Shown here in pieces: positions 47,985 through 60,388 of a stretch of 64,000 nucleotides of DNA. Source of the stretch: Akebia trifoliata. Taxonomy: Eukaryota; Streptophyta; Magnoliopsida; Ranunculales; Lardizabalaceae. The stretch lies in NCBI GenBank assembly GCA_017979445.1, contig CM030714.1, positions 3,596,001-3,660,000 on the forward strand, given 5' to 3'. Each line of letters opens with the position of its first letter. Positions within the stretch are counted from its first letter, which is position 1. The notes under the pieces are model-generated. The model worked only from the letters and a program-made list of their open reading frames with translations, was not told the origin of the DNA and did no database searches. Made by a program: the position numbers and the translations under genes.

Positions 47985-48720
47985 GGGAGTAATGCAAGGT
48001 GGGTCCATAATTTTGGTGAATTTTGAAAATATCACATTTATTTTTAAATTGATGACATGCCCCTCTGACCAAATCTTTTTTCATAGATTAATGTAAATAA
48101 CTCAAGTAACCTTATCTTCACCCATTAGTGAAAACTATGGATTTCCACCCCTTTCCCCTCGGTTAAAATCCATCGTTTTCAAATTCTATATTTTTATGAT
48201 AAATTATTTTAACAATATCTTCAATCCATCAATTTTAATCCTATTTTATCTCTTTTAAAAAATCCTTTATTTCATTAAATAATTTTTTTATATTGAACCG
48301 TGTCTTTATTATTAAAGTTTCTAGGTTGAACTAAATTTAATTTTAACTTAGAAAGCGAGGGTAAAAAATTAAGAGTTTTGACTAAAGGTTGAAGATGAGA
48401 GTATTTAGATCATTTCATTAAGAATAATGCTAAAGTGACTTCAAGAATGTATCTCATATTGTGCATTCCAACATGAAAGTGTATAAAAATCATAAATGTG
48501 TTTCATCGAGATATGAGTCAAAAAACATCTACGATTCTTAAACACTTTCACGTCAGGATGTGGGACATGAGGTAAAATCTTGAGGTCACTCTAATAAGAC
48601 TCTTTCATTAATCCCTTTAAAAAAAAAAAAAATTTCAAAGAGGGCATGTCATTAGTTTGAAGTCACAAATGGGGCATCTTAAATATTTACAAAATATGGA
48701 GGAGTAAGTCCAAATTATTA
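47985..48720. mobile_element. Copy of the dispersed MITE-like family, with a smaller MITE inside
   Basis: The left edge has ATTGATGACATGCCCCTCTG and the right edge its inverted partner, AGAGGGCATGTCATTAG and CAAAATATGGAGGAG. The interior includes CTTCAATCCATCAATTTTAA-type words shared with other copies. The smaller element at 48424-48597 lies inside, so the insertions are nested. Confidence 0.5.
48424..48597. mobile_element. Small MITE (AATGCTNAAGTGAC family), copy 1
   Basis: The left end is TAATGCTAAAGTGACTTCAAGA; the core TAATGCTAAAGTGACTTCAA matches, inverted, TTGAGGTCACTCTAATA at the right. It shares interior words (ATATGAGTCAAAAAACAT, CACTTTCACGTCAGG) with the copy at 63773-63951. It has no coding capacity. 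Confidence 0.55.
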
Positions 48721-50240
48721 CCCTTCAATGGTGAATAGCGTGGAGGAATTTGGATAAGAAGTGGCGTCCAAGGCTTATCTAGAGTTGCCAACAATGACAG
48801 AGGTCTGAGTCAGCAACCCACGAGACTCGTGGTTTACTTAAAATTCTGTGGATGGATTGCTACGTCAGATAACTGTCAATTTCCATGTGAAGTCTCTTGA
48901 AGAGTGCGACTTTTACCCGACATTGTGACTCGAAGGCATGTAAAAATATTCTAGCAGGCCTGTCAGATGTAAATGGATGGTGTGGATTATCCTAAGAGAG
49001 ATTCTATTGCCACACCAACTTATGTTAATGCCACTTGAATAATTAAATATTATTCAAAATTTTTGGATATTGAATTTGGATAAAATTTCATATTCGTATT
49101 TCACTATCCAAATATGCACTCTGACAGATTCGATTCGAATACCAAGCCCCGCTTCTTTGGATTCAAAATCCAATGTTTTTTTGTACGACTTCTGTAAGGA
49201 AGCCGATATTATTACATATCACCAAGATACGATTGGTGATCTCGTCTGAGAGTTGCGAAATCAACACAATAAGCCATTCCCCGATGAGCCACACTGAATC
49301 CAAAATGTGTTGAGGAAAGATATTGAATATAGATTTCGCTATCCAAATATGCATTCCAACAAATTTGGTTTGAATATGATTATTAGATACATAATATTAT
49401 TATGAGTCTGGCTCTTCCATGCTCGTTCGTAGAAGAGAATCGTTTGAAGTAGTATAGTAATTTTTAACCATTTGATTTCAAATACAAATATATTACGGGT
49501 CCAACTCTCCCACGCTCATTCGTGGCAGCAAGAGAACCATACAAACTAATATATTAACCAGTATAAGCTTAGAGTTATCAGATTATGCTTCAATCCAACG
49601 GTTGAATGTCACTGATTAATTTTTTTCACTAACCATAGTATGCTGATTGGACTGAGCCTTTAAACTTTAAGCAGGCCCGATCTTAATATTGTTAAACTTT
49701 AAAGAGCAACAATAGCCCATTTTTCATATTTATCTTAAAAATAAGCCCATATCCAGCTCACCCTTCCTAATAAAAAATAGAAACCCACTTCCATTCTTAT
49801 TAGGCCTAAAAGCCCAACAAAATAGATCGACTCAGGTTTAGGATGGGCCAAAAAAGCCCTCGCCCTACCGTAAATAGGTAGTCTGTTCCCTAGCCCAACA
49901 CTTAACCGTCAGTGGGCTTGAACGGAAGAAGCCCCATCCCCACTCAAAATGGTCATGACTGAGTTTAGAATTTTGATAAATAGGTTACAAATGTTTATTC
50001 CCACTTTGTAAGATCATATGGATAATCGTTTCGACAATCTTTTCGGCACAATGATCACTCTAACCCTATGTTACAAAATTACTGGTACTAATCTGAACCA
50101 CAAAGCAATACAAATCGAACTAGTTCATGGTACAGTTCAGACTTCAGATGGGGTTCATAAAATCACGCAAATCACGAACCCACTGAATTTCGATTGGGTT
50201 CGGCGGATGCACCATCATGGGTTACCTCTCTTGACATGGT
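48721..50240. other. Spacer with degenerate direct repeats
   Basis: Two direct copies of a stretch with CTATCCAAATATGCA lie at about 49100 and 49336. Two copies of a CGCTCNTTCGT-containing stretch lie at about 49409-49445 and 49500-49540. Near 49000 there is one end of the TTCTATTGCCACACC family. No gene was recognised. Confidence 0.4.
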
Positions 50241-50345
50241 TGTGCATAGAATCATAGATTTTTCCTCGGTATACATAACTGCACATCCCAAAAAAAATGT
50301 GCAGTTGTGTATCCCAAGAAAAAAATCTATGGGCCTATGCACAGT
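50241..50345. repeat. Hairpin-forming inverted repeat
   Basis: Left arm TGTGCATAGAATCATAGATT and ACATAACTGCACAT; right arm ATGTGCAGTTGTGTATCCC and AATCTATGGGCCTATGCACA. The arms pair over about 45 bases with a few mismatches and a short loop. A half copy (GCAATTGTGTATCCTGGG) occurs near 51548. It is probably a small inverted-repeat element. Confidence 0.6.
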
Positions 50346-50458
50346 AACTCGGGAAGACTATGGGGGTCTGTGTATTCTTTGGATTATTATATTAATTTGT
50401 TTTTACTTGACTTAGAATTTTTTAACATTATAATTGTTCTTATATCTTGTATACTTAA

Positions 50459-50480
50459 TATATATATATATATATATATT
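50459..50480. repeat. (TA)n microsatellite
   Basis: About eleven TA units lie directly before the hairpin element copy A. Confidence 0.85.
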
Positions 50481-50500
50481 TAGGGCTACCGAACCATTTT

Positions 50501-50896
50501 CATATAGGGGACGGCTCAGCAGCCCTAAAGTTTGCCAATTTTGGTGTCAAACATTTTTCAAAATATGGGTTAGAAGCTTTGGAATGAGCTGATTTTTTGT
50601 GAGGATGATCTCTATGATGAGGAGATCATCCTCACCAAAAATCAGCCTATTCCAAAACTTATAACCCCATCAAAAGTGACTTACAAAAATTGGACAGTCC
50701 ACGATTCTTCAACTTGTAAACTAGGGTTAGAAGTTTCAAAATAAGTTGATTTTTTGTGAGGATGATCTCTTCACTGTAGAGATCATCCTCACAAATAATC
50801 AGCCTATTGCAAAATTTCTAATCCCATCAAAAGTGATTTACAAAATGTTTGGCACAAAACTTGACAAACTTTAAGGCTACCGAACCGCTTCCATAT
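50501..50896. mobile_element. Long-inverted-repeat hairpin MITE in TA repeats (copy A)
   Basis: The ends are CATATAGGGGACGGCTCAGC and, reverse-complemented, ATATGGAAGCGGTTCGGTAG. Both arms then share AAAGTTTG, CAAACATTTT and TGATTTTTTGTGAGGATGAT. Inside are two separate perfect or near-perfect hairpins, each GTGAGGATGATCTC facing GAGATCATCCTCAC, about 170 bases apart. Flanks on both sides are TA-rich. A truncated extra copy of the right end (GGGCTACCGAACCATTTTC) lies at 50482-50501. Confidence 0.75.
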
Positions 50897-50910
50897 ATAT
50901 ATATATATAT

Positions 50911-51264
50911 GGGTAACGTTCAATGGCTAACTTTTTGGCAAAACATTTTTCAAAACATGAGTTAGAAGTTTTGGAATGGGCTGATTTTTGGTGAGGATGA
51001 TCTCTACGGTGAGGAAATCATCCTTACCAAAAATCAGTCCATACCAAAACTTCTAACCCATGTTTACAAGTTGAAAAATCGTGGACCGTCCTTTTTTTGT
51101 AAACTATTTTTGATAGGGTTAGAAGTTTTGGAATGGGCTGATTTTTGGTGATGATGATCTTCTCACCGTAAAGATCATCCTCACCAAAAATCAGCCCATT
51201 CCAAAACTTCTAACTCATGTTTTGAAAAATATTTTGCCAAAAAGTTAGCTATTGAACGGGACCC
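50911..51264. mobile_element. Long-inverted-repeat hairpin MITE in TA repeats (copy B)
   Basis: The 354-bp element has arms of about 95 bases that are almost identical. The left begins GGGTAACGTTCAATGGCTAA and the right, reverse-complemented, GGGTCCCGTTCAATAGCTAA; both continue CTTTTTGGCAAAA and TTTTGGAATGGGCTGATTTT. As in copy A there are two GAGGATGATCT hairpins. (TA)n tracts flank it directly on both sides. It is the least decayed of the three copies (see 14894-15238). Confidence 0.82.
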
Positions 51265-54200
51265 TATATATATATAGATAATTATCTCTACCTACCCTTA
51301 CGAACCGGGTTCATTTTAGAGAAGTGAAACTCAAACCACAAACCAAAATTTGAACTGAGCAAACTGACGAATCAAGTAACATATTTCTCTTCTTTCTATT
51401 GTTATTGAGCAGTTTATAAGTTTCCAAGGTACAAGTAACGTATTTTATTGTTTGCTTGTCGAATATGATACTTTTACGAGTCTTACAAGTGAGGTTATAT
51501 TTTAGAAGTAAAAAAGGGGCAACCCTAAGATGTTGCACTCTAACTATGCGCAATTGTGTATCCTGGGAAAAAGAATCTACGATCTTGACACATACCATGT
51601 CAAGGGCATTAGAAAGGCAATATTATTTTTATTTCTTCATCTCTCTCCCTCTTCTATCTGTCTTCTCTATATTTTACTCTTTAGGTGCAAATCCATCAAC
51701 AAACAAACAAGTACAATTTTCACTTCGACGTCCAAAATAAATAAGTCTATAATTCAATCAAAAAAAAAAAAAAAACATTTTGTTTATAGGTGGCTATCGT
51801 GATATCAAGGATTTGGATTTTGAGCTATCGACTATGAGTTAATTGAGATGGTCTCATTGATGGAAACATTTTTGACTGATTTACAAGTTCCCTTAGTGGT
51901 CGAATCCCCAATTGAGGGTCTTATAATTATGAACACTCGAAGTTCCCATGTGAGAAATGATCTTGGAGAATAAAGCTGTCTTCAATGCACCATGGTGGGC
52001 CATGTGAAGCCCACTGATGTATGACAGCTAACCCCACCACCATTCACCTAAAGCAGACTGTATCATTGGATCACGTTCGTTCGCCTCTCGGTTCTTTGTC
52101 GTCCTCTTTGGATTCTTTTGAAGATTTTTTCTACAAATTAGGTACGATTTCCAATCCTTGGGATCTGTACAAGAAGGATCGATAAGGACCGACTAAAATA
52201 TGTAATCTAATTATCAATGTACGTAAATTTTTGAACCAATTATAATAAGGGTTCGAATCCATTGACTTATGAAAAAGCATATAATCCCAACCACCAAAAC
52301 ATGTATCTAATTGTCTAAGTTTTGTTTTAGAGATAAATGGCATATTCTCGAGGTATATTTCATCGTGACAATTGAATTACATGTTTTATTTTTTTATTTT
52401 ATTTATTATTTTTGGTGCCCACCCGGGGAGAATCCTCATGTTGGTGAGACTATAACTATCTGGGAGCCCACAATCACGTGTTTCATTTTAATTAGGGGGA
52501 CTTTGTAATTATTTAGTTTCGGACTCACAACTAGAGGGAGCAAACCCCTGTTTGAATTACATGTTTTAACTGTTGGAATTTTGTTCTTTTCACGGGTAAT
52601 CGGATCTTGTCGTGTGCAATAATTGTTTTTTATATATATTTTAATTCCTTTATTACTATTTATACATCACTTCAAATCATCTTAGTTTAAAATTCAATTA
52701 TGTTTGAATATCAATAGTACTTTCAGCTCAAAATAAAAAACAAACAACGGTTTTGGTTCTCAAATTTTTTTTATAGTTCATCATCATCATCATTAAGCCT
52801 TATCCCAAATATTCGGGATTGTTGAATCACATCATGTTCATTTCATTTTTTTTTTTTTTGCCAGAGTCACATCTTGTGTCATGTAGAGTGTGTTTAGATC
52901 TGCTTTTCACTATATCAATTCACATTCTTTTGATTCTTCCAAAGTAAGATAGATCCATTTTTGTTGAGATAATAAAATTTCAATTGAGGTTGCGGGATCA
53001 ACACCCACACACCTTACCAATAAGGGTGGATTACAGTGCCAATATAAGAATTTTCAAAGTTTATATGGATTTATGTTCTTTTGTGATAGATAACAATGGC
53101 AGATAATAATAAAAAATTCGTTCCCCACGAAATGATTTGCCATCTTAATCGCCCTCATGTGGGCAAAATCCTGACTCCACCCCTCCTTACCAACTTAGTT
53201 AAGTTGGCACCTTTAGATAACCCAACGACTTGTTCTGTACAAATAAACTTATTATGTGATCACATAATATTTAGGAGATATTTCATTTAGCCCAAACAAA
53301 GAAAAGAATTTTGGCTCCAGCCCATTTATCTTTTGTTTTCAATTAAGCCCAGATTTACAAAAGGGCATAATTTAAAAAACCTAAACCAGGATCCATACGA
53401 AAGCCCATGATGTGTGTACCATATAAGTACGATACGATGGGCAATGGGTAAAAGTAAGCTGTGTATATCAACGCGTCTTTTACACGGTGTGAAGGGATAA
53501 GGAGTGGCGCAGCTCAACTAGCAGTGTCGTTTAGCGTTGGAGAATCATCGTTCTCAGTGGGCCCCAACATTTGAAATTGACGGATGCATGATTGCTAACC
53601 CACCCATCATTCACGTTAGCCATGACGTAGCACCGGATCATACACGCCTCTCACTTTTTTGTCCTCTTCTGCCGTTTTTGCGTTCGAGAATCTTCTTAGG
53701 TATAATATTGAGTAAAATACTGGTTTTGTACATGCAGCGTTTGAGGCCGCTTCCTATGTTTCTAGACTCCAAAAGCGCTTTTAAGGATGATATTAAAGTT
53801 GGCAATATGCCCTGTGTAGGCCTAGTAATATCTCAGCCTTTGGCGTGCATGGTTTAGATTTTTTTTAAAAATGACTTGGTCAAGTGCTTTGAAGGTTTTA
53901 CTTTCAAATTTAAAATAATAATAAGAGAAAATCCCTTTTCTTTTTTTTTTTTTTCTTTTTTTCCTTCACAAAGGAGTCCAAAGTTAAAAAGAATTTAGAG
54001 GTAGATTTATTTATTTATTTATTTTTGTAAATTCCCATGTAATTACCGAAGTTTTCAAAAATAATAAAAGTGTTAGATGTGTTAACACAACCACCACATA
54101 ATATTGATAAATTATTATCAAATTGTCATAATTTTGTCAATAACACTTTGAAAATACTAAAAACTTTTGTAATTATTTGAAAATTTATTCGTTTTTAGAG

Positions 54201-54290
54201 TTATTATTCACCACACTAAGTTTTGCTAACGCCACACAAACTGTATGCAATTCTTTAATGATTTACATAAGAATAAGTGTGACAATAGCA
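51265..54290. other. Spacer, no gene recognised
   Basis: At about 52783-52860 CATCATCATCATTAAGCC and TTATCCCAAATATTCGGG mark another minus-strand RTE LINE 3' tail. Short open frames (for example at 51456-51740 and 53537-53857) show no conserved motif and no splice context. The rest is AT-rich. Confidence 0.45.
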
Positions 54291-54292
54291 TA

Positions 54293-54317
54293 TCTCTCTC
54301 TCTCTCTCTCTCTCTCT
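54293..54317. repeat. (TC)n microsatellite
   Basis: About 12 TC units. A second run of about 14 units lies at 54614-54642. Confidence 0.85.
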
Positions 54318-54611
54318 AATTAAGGTATCAATAGCTTTTAGGGCACCCAACCAATCCTAATCCTCAAGTAGATATCGCCCTCTCCTCAAAATGCATAAGG
54401 TAATTTAAGATAAATCATTGATGGACATTAGTACAAAACAATCAATTTTTTAACAACTTAAGAAATCTCCCACCTGTTTCGAAATAGCACTAGTCTTTGC
54501 GGTTGCACACTCTAACACCATGTTGAAATGTGATCCTTATGAGAATAATTCAGAATGAAGAGAAATATTTTCGTTGCACCATGTTTTCAAAATTATCAAA
54601 AAAGTATATGT

Positions 54612-54645
<34 letters not shown>

Positions 54646-56723
54646 CTCTTTTGGTTGTCAATTGTTAATATGGTGGAGATGCCAACATGCCAAGTTGATA
54701 AGGTTGAGTTTGTTTGTTTGTTTGTTTTTTTATCAACAAGTTAGGGGTTAAAGAGCCCCTCATTTTTTTTTTTTTTGTATTTTTTTATTAATCATCTCTT
54801 CCTTACATAGTTATAAGTGAGATCATCCAAGAGAATTTTTTCAAGTTCTTGAGAAATGAAAGAATCATCTTCTAATACAAAAAAATAATATTTTCTTAGG
54901 AATTAAAATGTGCTAGAAAATCAACAGTCCTATTTATTTCTCTCCAAAAGAACTTAAACACATATGAATTAAATTGCTCTGAAATACTTGGATCTCCTTT
55001 TACTTGGTCTGCATACGTTCAAGATCAAGTAATCTTATTTTTTATATTCTTTATTCATAAAGTGAATTCGAGTTCGATAAAAATCTATCGCAACTCCTTC
55101 CACTTGTCAAATTTAAAGCTTCTAAAATTGATAAGGTTGAGTGTTGATACAACGCTTAATTTCAAAACCCATCATCACATGTTAAGTGCTTTTCCCATAA
55201 TTTTCAATTCGATGATCATAGTGGATTCAATAAGCCTTTTATAAAATTTTAAAAAAAAAAAAGTTATTTATTCTTTAAAATATCTAAAATAGTACTAAAA
55301 ATATATATATACAATGTCTTGGTCAATTTATGTATGCTGCTGTCTTTGTCATTATTTCTGTATATAAAGGCTTGAGTATCAAATCTCATAATTATAAAGC
55401 TAATTAATTAAGGTATTTTGGATATTATTTATTAAACGAAGAAGAAAACAAAAGAACGAAGTGGTTGTTTATGTGTCGGCCACATGTCAAAAAGGATATG
55501 TACATGAACTTATATGTGATTTAAGTCGAATAATCGATGATCTGGCATGATAAGTGCCGTATCAGTACAATATCTAATGGGGTACGGAATTGAGTTGTCA
55601 ATCATGCAACAAGCAGAAAGGAACATCTCTAAATTGACCGGTTTCAAAGTTGATAAACAAAGATAAAAACAGGTTAAGGTAATAATAACCATGATAACTG
55701 AACCGGTGGTCAGATCGGGTTCGACCGGATTTGGTCTTCAAAATCATTGTAAATCACCCTTTTTAAAACTATTTCATTATGAACTAGATTGATCATGCAG
55801 GCATATTGTTAATCCAATAACATTAAAAGTAGAAGAATAGAGCCTTGAAGAAGACTTATAGAAAATGACTATGTAAACTTATGAATCAAATAAAGTGAAA
55901 TAGTAGATATCATCTTTGAAAAATCGATAATAATTGTGTTTAAACCTTAAAGCTGAACTCAACCCATTTATTAAATAGGTGACACGAGACGACTTGAGTA
56001 ACACGTTTAATAAGCATATTGGATTGTTATGTTCAATTTGACATACATAACTAGTAAATATGCCTCGTCCAAGATCTTATGGGAATATGAGTATTGTCCA
56101 ATATTTTTTTTTGAAGGATATTATTGAAAAAAAAAAAAAAAAGTATTGGACAATATTAACACCCTTATAAAATATTGGACGTTAGCATTCCTCTTTATTA
56201 ATATTTGAGATAGTTATTATGTTTCATGATTTAAATGGGATAAATACAGGTTAGGTTGTATGCAGATAAGCACAATACATTAAGAACATGATAATTAAAT
56301 AAATTGATGCTATTAACTAGACACAACCCATTTAATAAATAGGTTATTATATAGGTCAACACAATTATGATTTATCATTTTCATGTCATATCGAGTGGGT
56401 CATGTTAATAGTTACCACTTATTCCTCAATTTTTGAGTTGACCATATAAAATTAAAAGTAATGTTCTTTTGGACATATTGGTACATATCTTTTTAGGCAT
56501 TCCTAGAGTGCATTCTACCATCTCAATTGTTCATTTGATGGGAGAGTCTCAACCCTCATCATTGAGGTTCATATTTTCATAAAACCATAATGCAGGTTTG
56601 AAATTGTGGGTGTTTTAATTATAGAAGGAGAGATTTACCCGATAAATAACTGTTACTTTTACCCATCAAACCCTATTTTAACAAGTTTGTTATAGGAGTA
56701 GATCCTCTGTGACACGTTTCTCT
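54318..56723. other. Spacer, no gene recognised
   Basis: AT-rich sequence with (TC)n at 54614-54642 and a (GTTT)n run near 54709-54728. No coding region or clear element was seen. Confidence 0.4.
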
Positions 56724-57146
56724 CATGGTTTTAAATCTAATCCGAGACCGAGATGACTCGCTCAAGGGTATCGTTCAATAATGATACGATTATACATGTT
56801 GTCTCAACATTCAAATCATCTCGCAAGGTAAATGAGATGTCTCAGATGACATTTTAAAAATCTCGATTGAGTCAATCAGGATTTTATAGAATTTCATTAA
56901 AATAATTAATTTTTTTAATTTAATATTTATTATAAAAATAAAAATAATTTAATGACTAAACATATTTTTATCTACCTTATTTTATTAAAAAATTATAATT
57001 ATTTTAATTTAAATATATGTAAATCAATCATTATAAATCAAGTTAAATGGTTTGTCTCGTCCAAAATGAGTTGACTCATCTGAGACAAATCGATCTCGTC
57101 CATGGACGAATTGAGATGAGACGTCAAACCGAGTTTCAAAACCATG
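56724..57146. mobile_element. hAT-type MITE (CATGGTTTT family), 423 bp
   Basis: It begins CATGGTTTTAAATCTAATCC and ends GAGTTTCAAAACCATG. The flanking octamers are GTTTCTCT (56716-56723) and GTTTCTCA (57147-57154), identical at 7 of 8. The interior has CGAGATGACTCG, GAGATGTCTCAGATGAC and TCTCGTCCATGGACGA words. It is the longer relative of the element at 28179-28406. Confidence 0.8.
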
Positions 57147-57154
57147 GTTTCTCA

Positions 57155-58009
57155 TGTAACTCTTGTTCTACAGTCCATAAAACTACAAATTGAAGAAAAC
57201 TAACAACACAACCTCTTGGATTCATGGTTTAGATGAGATTTAAAAAAAAAAACTTTTTTTTGTGGATTTAATCAAGTGTTTGAAAATTGATGGTCATTGA
57301 ACTCCTAAAGTTAAACAATTGGTTGAAACTGCATTGATGATGTGGCACACCATCAACTAATAATTGGAACTATAGAGAGCAACAAAAGAAACACGCTATA
57401 GAGGATCAACTCTTGTTTGTTACCTAACCAACTTTGGAGTGGGGATTCACGTCATAAAATTCAAATTAATATGGTTAATTTGTTACTCAACATACCTTGG
57501 AGTGGATTCTAATCGTATCATTTGTGGCATTCAAAAACAAGATTTGATGCCACTAAGTTATAAAGGACAAAGTTTTAAGAACTCTGAAAAAACATATATT
57601 AAAAAATAAAAGTTAATTTTCACCGTTGAATTTTAGTTTTAAATTTAGGAATTCGATATTCATCCATTTTCAACACCTTCACATCAAGTTCAAAAAGGAT
57701 TTTTTTTTTGAATTTTTTTTTGTTGAATCTGAATTTTTCCATGAAATCTAGAAGGCTATGGTGTTGATAATCCATGGATTGAATGTCACATTTGCTATTT
57801 TACTAGTTTACTAATCCCGCGAACTTATATTCAACTAAAGTTCAACATTTTTAGTATTAAAGAATGTTTCAAAAAAGACGGATTATTCATTGACTTGATT
57901 GACCGATCAGGTTGACCAATCGATCCATTACGTGGGTCAAACTAGTATGATCCAAAAGTGAAATATTGAGTAAATATGGTTGGTTTCGTTCCAAAATTGG
58001 GCATTTTCA
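57155..58009. other. Spacer, no gene recognised
   Basis: AT-rich sequence. A TTGAATCTGAATTTTTCCATG stretch near 57722 resembles TTGGATCTGAGTTTTTCCAT in the MULE-type MITE at about 20255, so a decayed relative of that element may lie here. Confidence 0.35.
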
Positions 58010-58440
58010 ATCTCTTGCATACTTTTTTCACTATACCATATTATTCTAGGCTTGACTCATTTTTTATTTTTTTATTTTTTTTATAACCATTTTCTTCAAT
58101 TTTAATTTTCTATCTACTTTTCAAACTTCAAAACTCATGAACAACATAAATCTTTTGAGGTAAAAGATGATGGAATTTTGAATTAAAAGCCAAGGGTTTT
58201 CTACAAAGTATTGAAGATGAGATTCAATAGATTAAAAATAAAATACCTTAGAGATTGAGAGCTTGACAATGTGTAATTTTGGAAAGAATTTTTTTATCTC
58301 GATTGAAGATGAGGACATTTAGAGCATTTTTCATTAGTCTATAAAAGAAGCCCATAAGTTAGGGAGGCATACTGGTTTCAAAACATGCTATATCTCAAAT
58401 ATTCACAAAAACGTGGAGGGGTATGTCTAAATCATCATGG
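58010..58440. mobile_element. Copy of the dispersed MITE-like family
   Basis: The right edge has AAAACGTGGAGGGGTATGTC followed by TAAATCATC. The interior has GAGATTCAATAGATTAAAAA and ACCTTAGAGATTGAGAG, parallel to 9290-9330. The left edge is degraded. Confidence 0.5.
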
Positions 58441-59685
58441 AATTATAGCAAATCTCTTCAGTAATCTATCTTGATCAACTAGGTCATCAATCCAACTAAT
58501 ACTTCAATCAAATGGGTCATCCAAGTTTTTTGAAAATGAGTTCTTTTCATTTGACTCAACTCCAAAAGTTTGGATCAACATGATCTGATTGGCTGGTCTT
58601 ATCCATGTTTTAAAACATGAGTTCGGATCGTATGTACTCAGGACAGAGGATTGAAACCCTCTTCCCACAATCCAATACACACTATGTAAGCTATAATTCA
58701 AGGAATTAATGCTAAAATATCTCCTTTTAAAAATTTCCTTGGATTATGACTTATGTGTCATGTATTGAGGTGTGGGAGGAGGACTTCAAATCCTCTACCC
58801 TAGGTGCATATGATTCGTATTCTTAAAACATTGATTATACTTGAGTTGTTGGTGGATTATTTGTAACACTTTTTTTCTTGTAGCTCTATGTAATAGTCTT
58901 TCAATAGTGGAGAGACCATTAAAAAAAAAATTAAAATCTATCACGTCATTCATGTAATGATTATGACTTGGATCATATTTAAAAAACAAAACCTTTATTT
59001 AAAACCATCAAATGGATTGAAAATGAATGATTCCAAGGGATTTTGATCTCTCAACCCAATGGCGCCACTCTCTCAACCACCTGTCTCAACATTAAGGAAC
59101 CATAAGAAAACAACTATGCTATATCAACTTTCTACAACATTGAGTTCAGCACTATCTACAAAGGACCATTGATTTCCTCAAGTGTATAATATTCATATCT
59201 CGAGAAAAAGCATTTATGATTTTGTGCAAACCACGACGTCAAAATAGTGCTTAGGAAGTCAATTTAGCATTTTCATAGGAAAAAAAGCATATACTAGAAA
59301 ACATCCAAGCCTATCATTAGTTTATGGTAATTTTAAGTGCGTGTTTGATGGCAGAGAAAATATTACTTGGTAAATAATTTAACCACAACATGGAAGATTT
59401 CACGAAAATTTATTTTTGTTATTAGAATTGCATATCAAAAATAATTTATTTTAATGTGACTTTATGAACAAATTGAATTATTGCACTCCAATTTCTTAAA
59501 TTATTTATCACAAGCCAATTAATAATTAAAACATATTCTTCAAAAATTACAAAGGTTTGATACAAATTATAATCTCAACATTATAACACTTGTTCAAATA
59601 ATTTTAATAATTTTTTACAATTATGATTAAGCTCATATAAAATTCTAAACCAAAAAAATAGATAATAATTTAACAAATAAATGAA
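58441..59685. other. Spacer, no gene recognised
   Basis: Near 59180-59275 there is a degenerate match to the interior of the small MITE at 63773-63951 (TATCTCGAGAAAAAGCATTT). Near 59040-59085 a tRNA-like A/B-box pair on the minus strand is too degraded to call. No gene was found. Confidence 0.4.
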
Positions 59686-59780
59686 AGAGTTTCTATTGGC
59701 ACCACGACTTTTATTTATGAATTTTTTTTTTTTTTGGATTGTAATCAGTAAAAGCTGGGGGTGCCAATAATAGCTCTCTA
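59686..59780. mobile_element. Small MITE (TTCTATTGGCACC family)
   Basis: The 95-bp element has inverted ends: AGAGTTTCTATTGGCACCAC and, reverse-complemented from the right, AGAGAGCTATTATTGGCACC. The arms ACTTTTA and AGCTTTTA follow. It is similar to 33936-34046. Confidence 0.65.
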
Positions 59781-60060
59781 TTTTTAATTATAAAACAGAT
59801 ATTAAAATAATTTAAAATTAATTATTTAATAAAGAATTAAATAAAATGATTGAGTAAGTTAATTTTAATTTTTGTTCTTTTATAAAAATAATTAATTTAA
59901 AATAATTTAAATATTTATTTTATAAATAAAATTATGAATTTTTTTTTTTTTTGTAATCATCTAATTTAATATTTATTTTATGAATAAAATATAATTTTTA
60001 ATAATTTAAAAATAATTCATTATTTTAAAATTTTAATGCGACGTGTGATGGCAAATCATT
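59781..60060. other. Extreme AT-rich tract
   Basis: Almost pure A/T with many TTTAATTAAA, AATAATTTAA and TTATTTTATAAATAAAA words, about 460 bases upstream of the CBSX5-like start codon. Such tracts can act as matrix-attachment or nucleosome-poor DNA; that is inference. Confidence 0.5.
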
Positions 60061-60381
60061 CTCGTAAAGGAAGGGGCAAGGAAATGAATTGCTCCTAATG
60101 AAAGAAAATCGCATGAGCTAACAAATCATTTTTCCTACAATTTTTTAATTTTTGTAATAATTTTCCACAAACTTGCAATTTCCGTTTGATTTTCCGTGCA
60201 GTCAAACATAAAAAAGGAAACTGCTGAACTGACTAATACACAGCTGTTTTCCTTTACTAATTTCAAAAAGTACTTAATTTCTTGAATTATAATGCTAAAC
60301 TCAAACATCGTTTGAAAGTTGACTGACTGAGTTTTATGCGTCAAAATAAACTCTCTGTCTCTGTTCTTACAACTGCTCGCC

Positions 60382-60388
60382 TATAAAT
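60382..60388 (+). promoter_or_regulatory. TATA box of the CBSX5-like gene
   Basis: CTATAAATAC, 133-139 bases before the start codon, in a sequence that turns CT-rich just downstream (CTTCTTCTCTTCTTCATC). Transcription would start near 60415. CTAGGGTTTTTT at 60498-60509, the reverse complement of a telo-box, lies in the leader. Confidence 0.7.

Noticed and set aside
51456..51802. Two overlapping frames of about 90 codons
   Set aside because: No homology I recognise, no splice or promoter context, and low-complexity tails.
53537..53857. A 106-codon frame in the 47-60 kb spacer
   Set aside because: The sequence looks like unique intergenic DNA and shows no domain, and no flanking exon was found.
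59030..59090. A second tRNA-like or SINE element on the minus strand
   Set aside because: There are words like a serine/leucine tRNA A box and a weak B box, but neither is close enough to consensus and no flanking duplication was seen.
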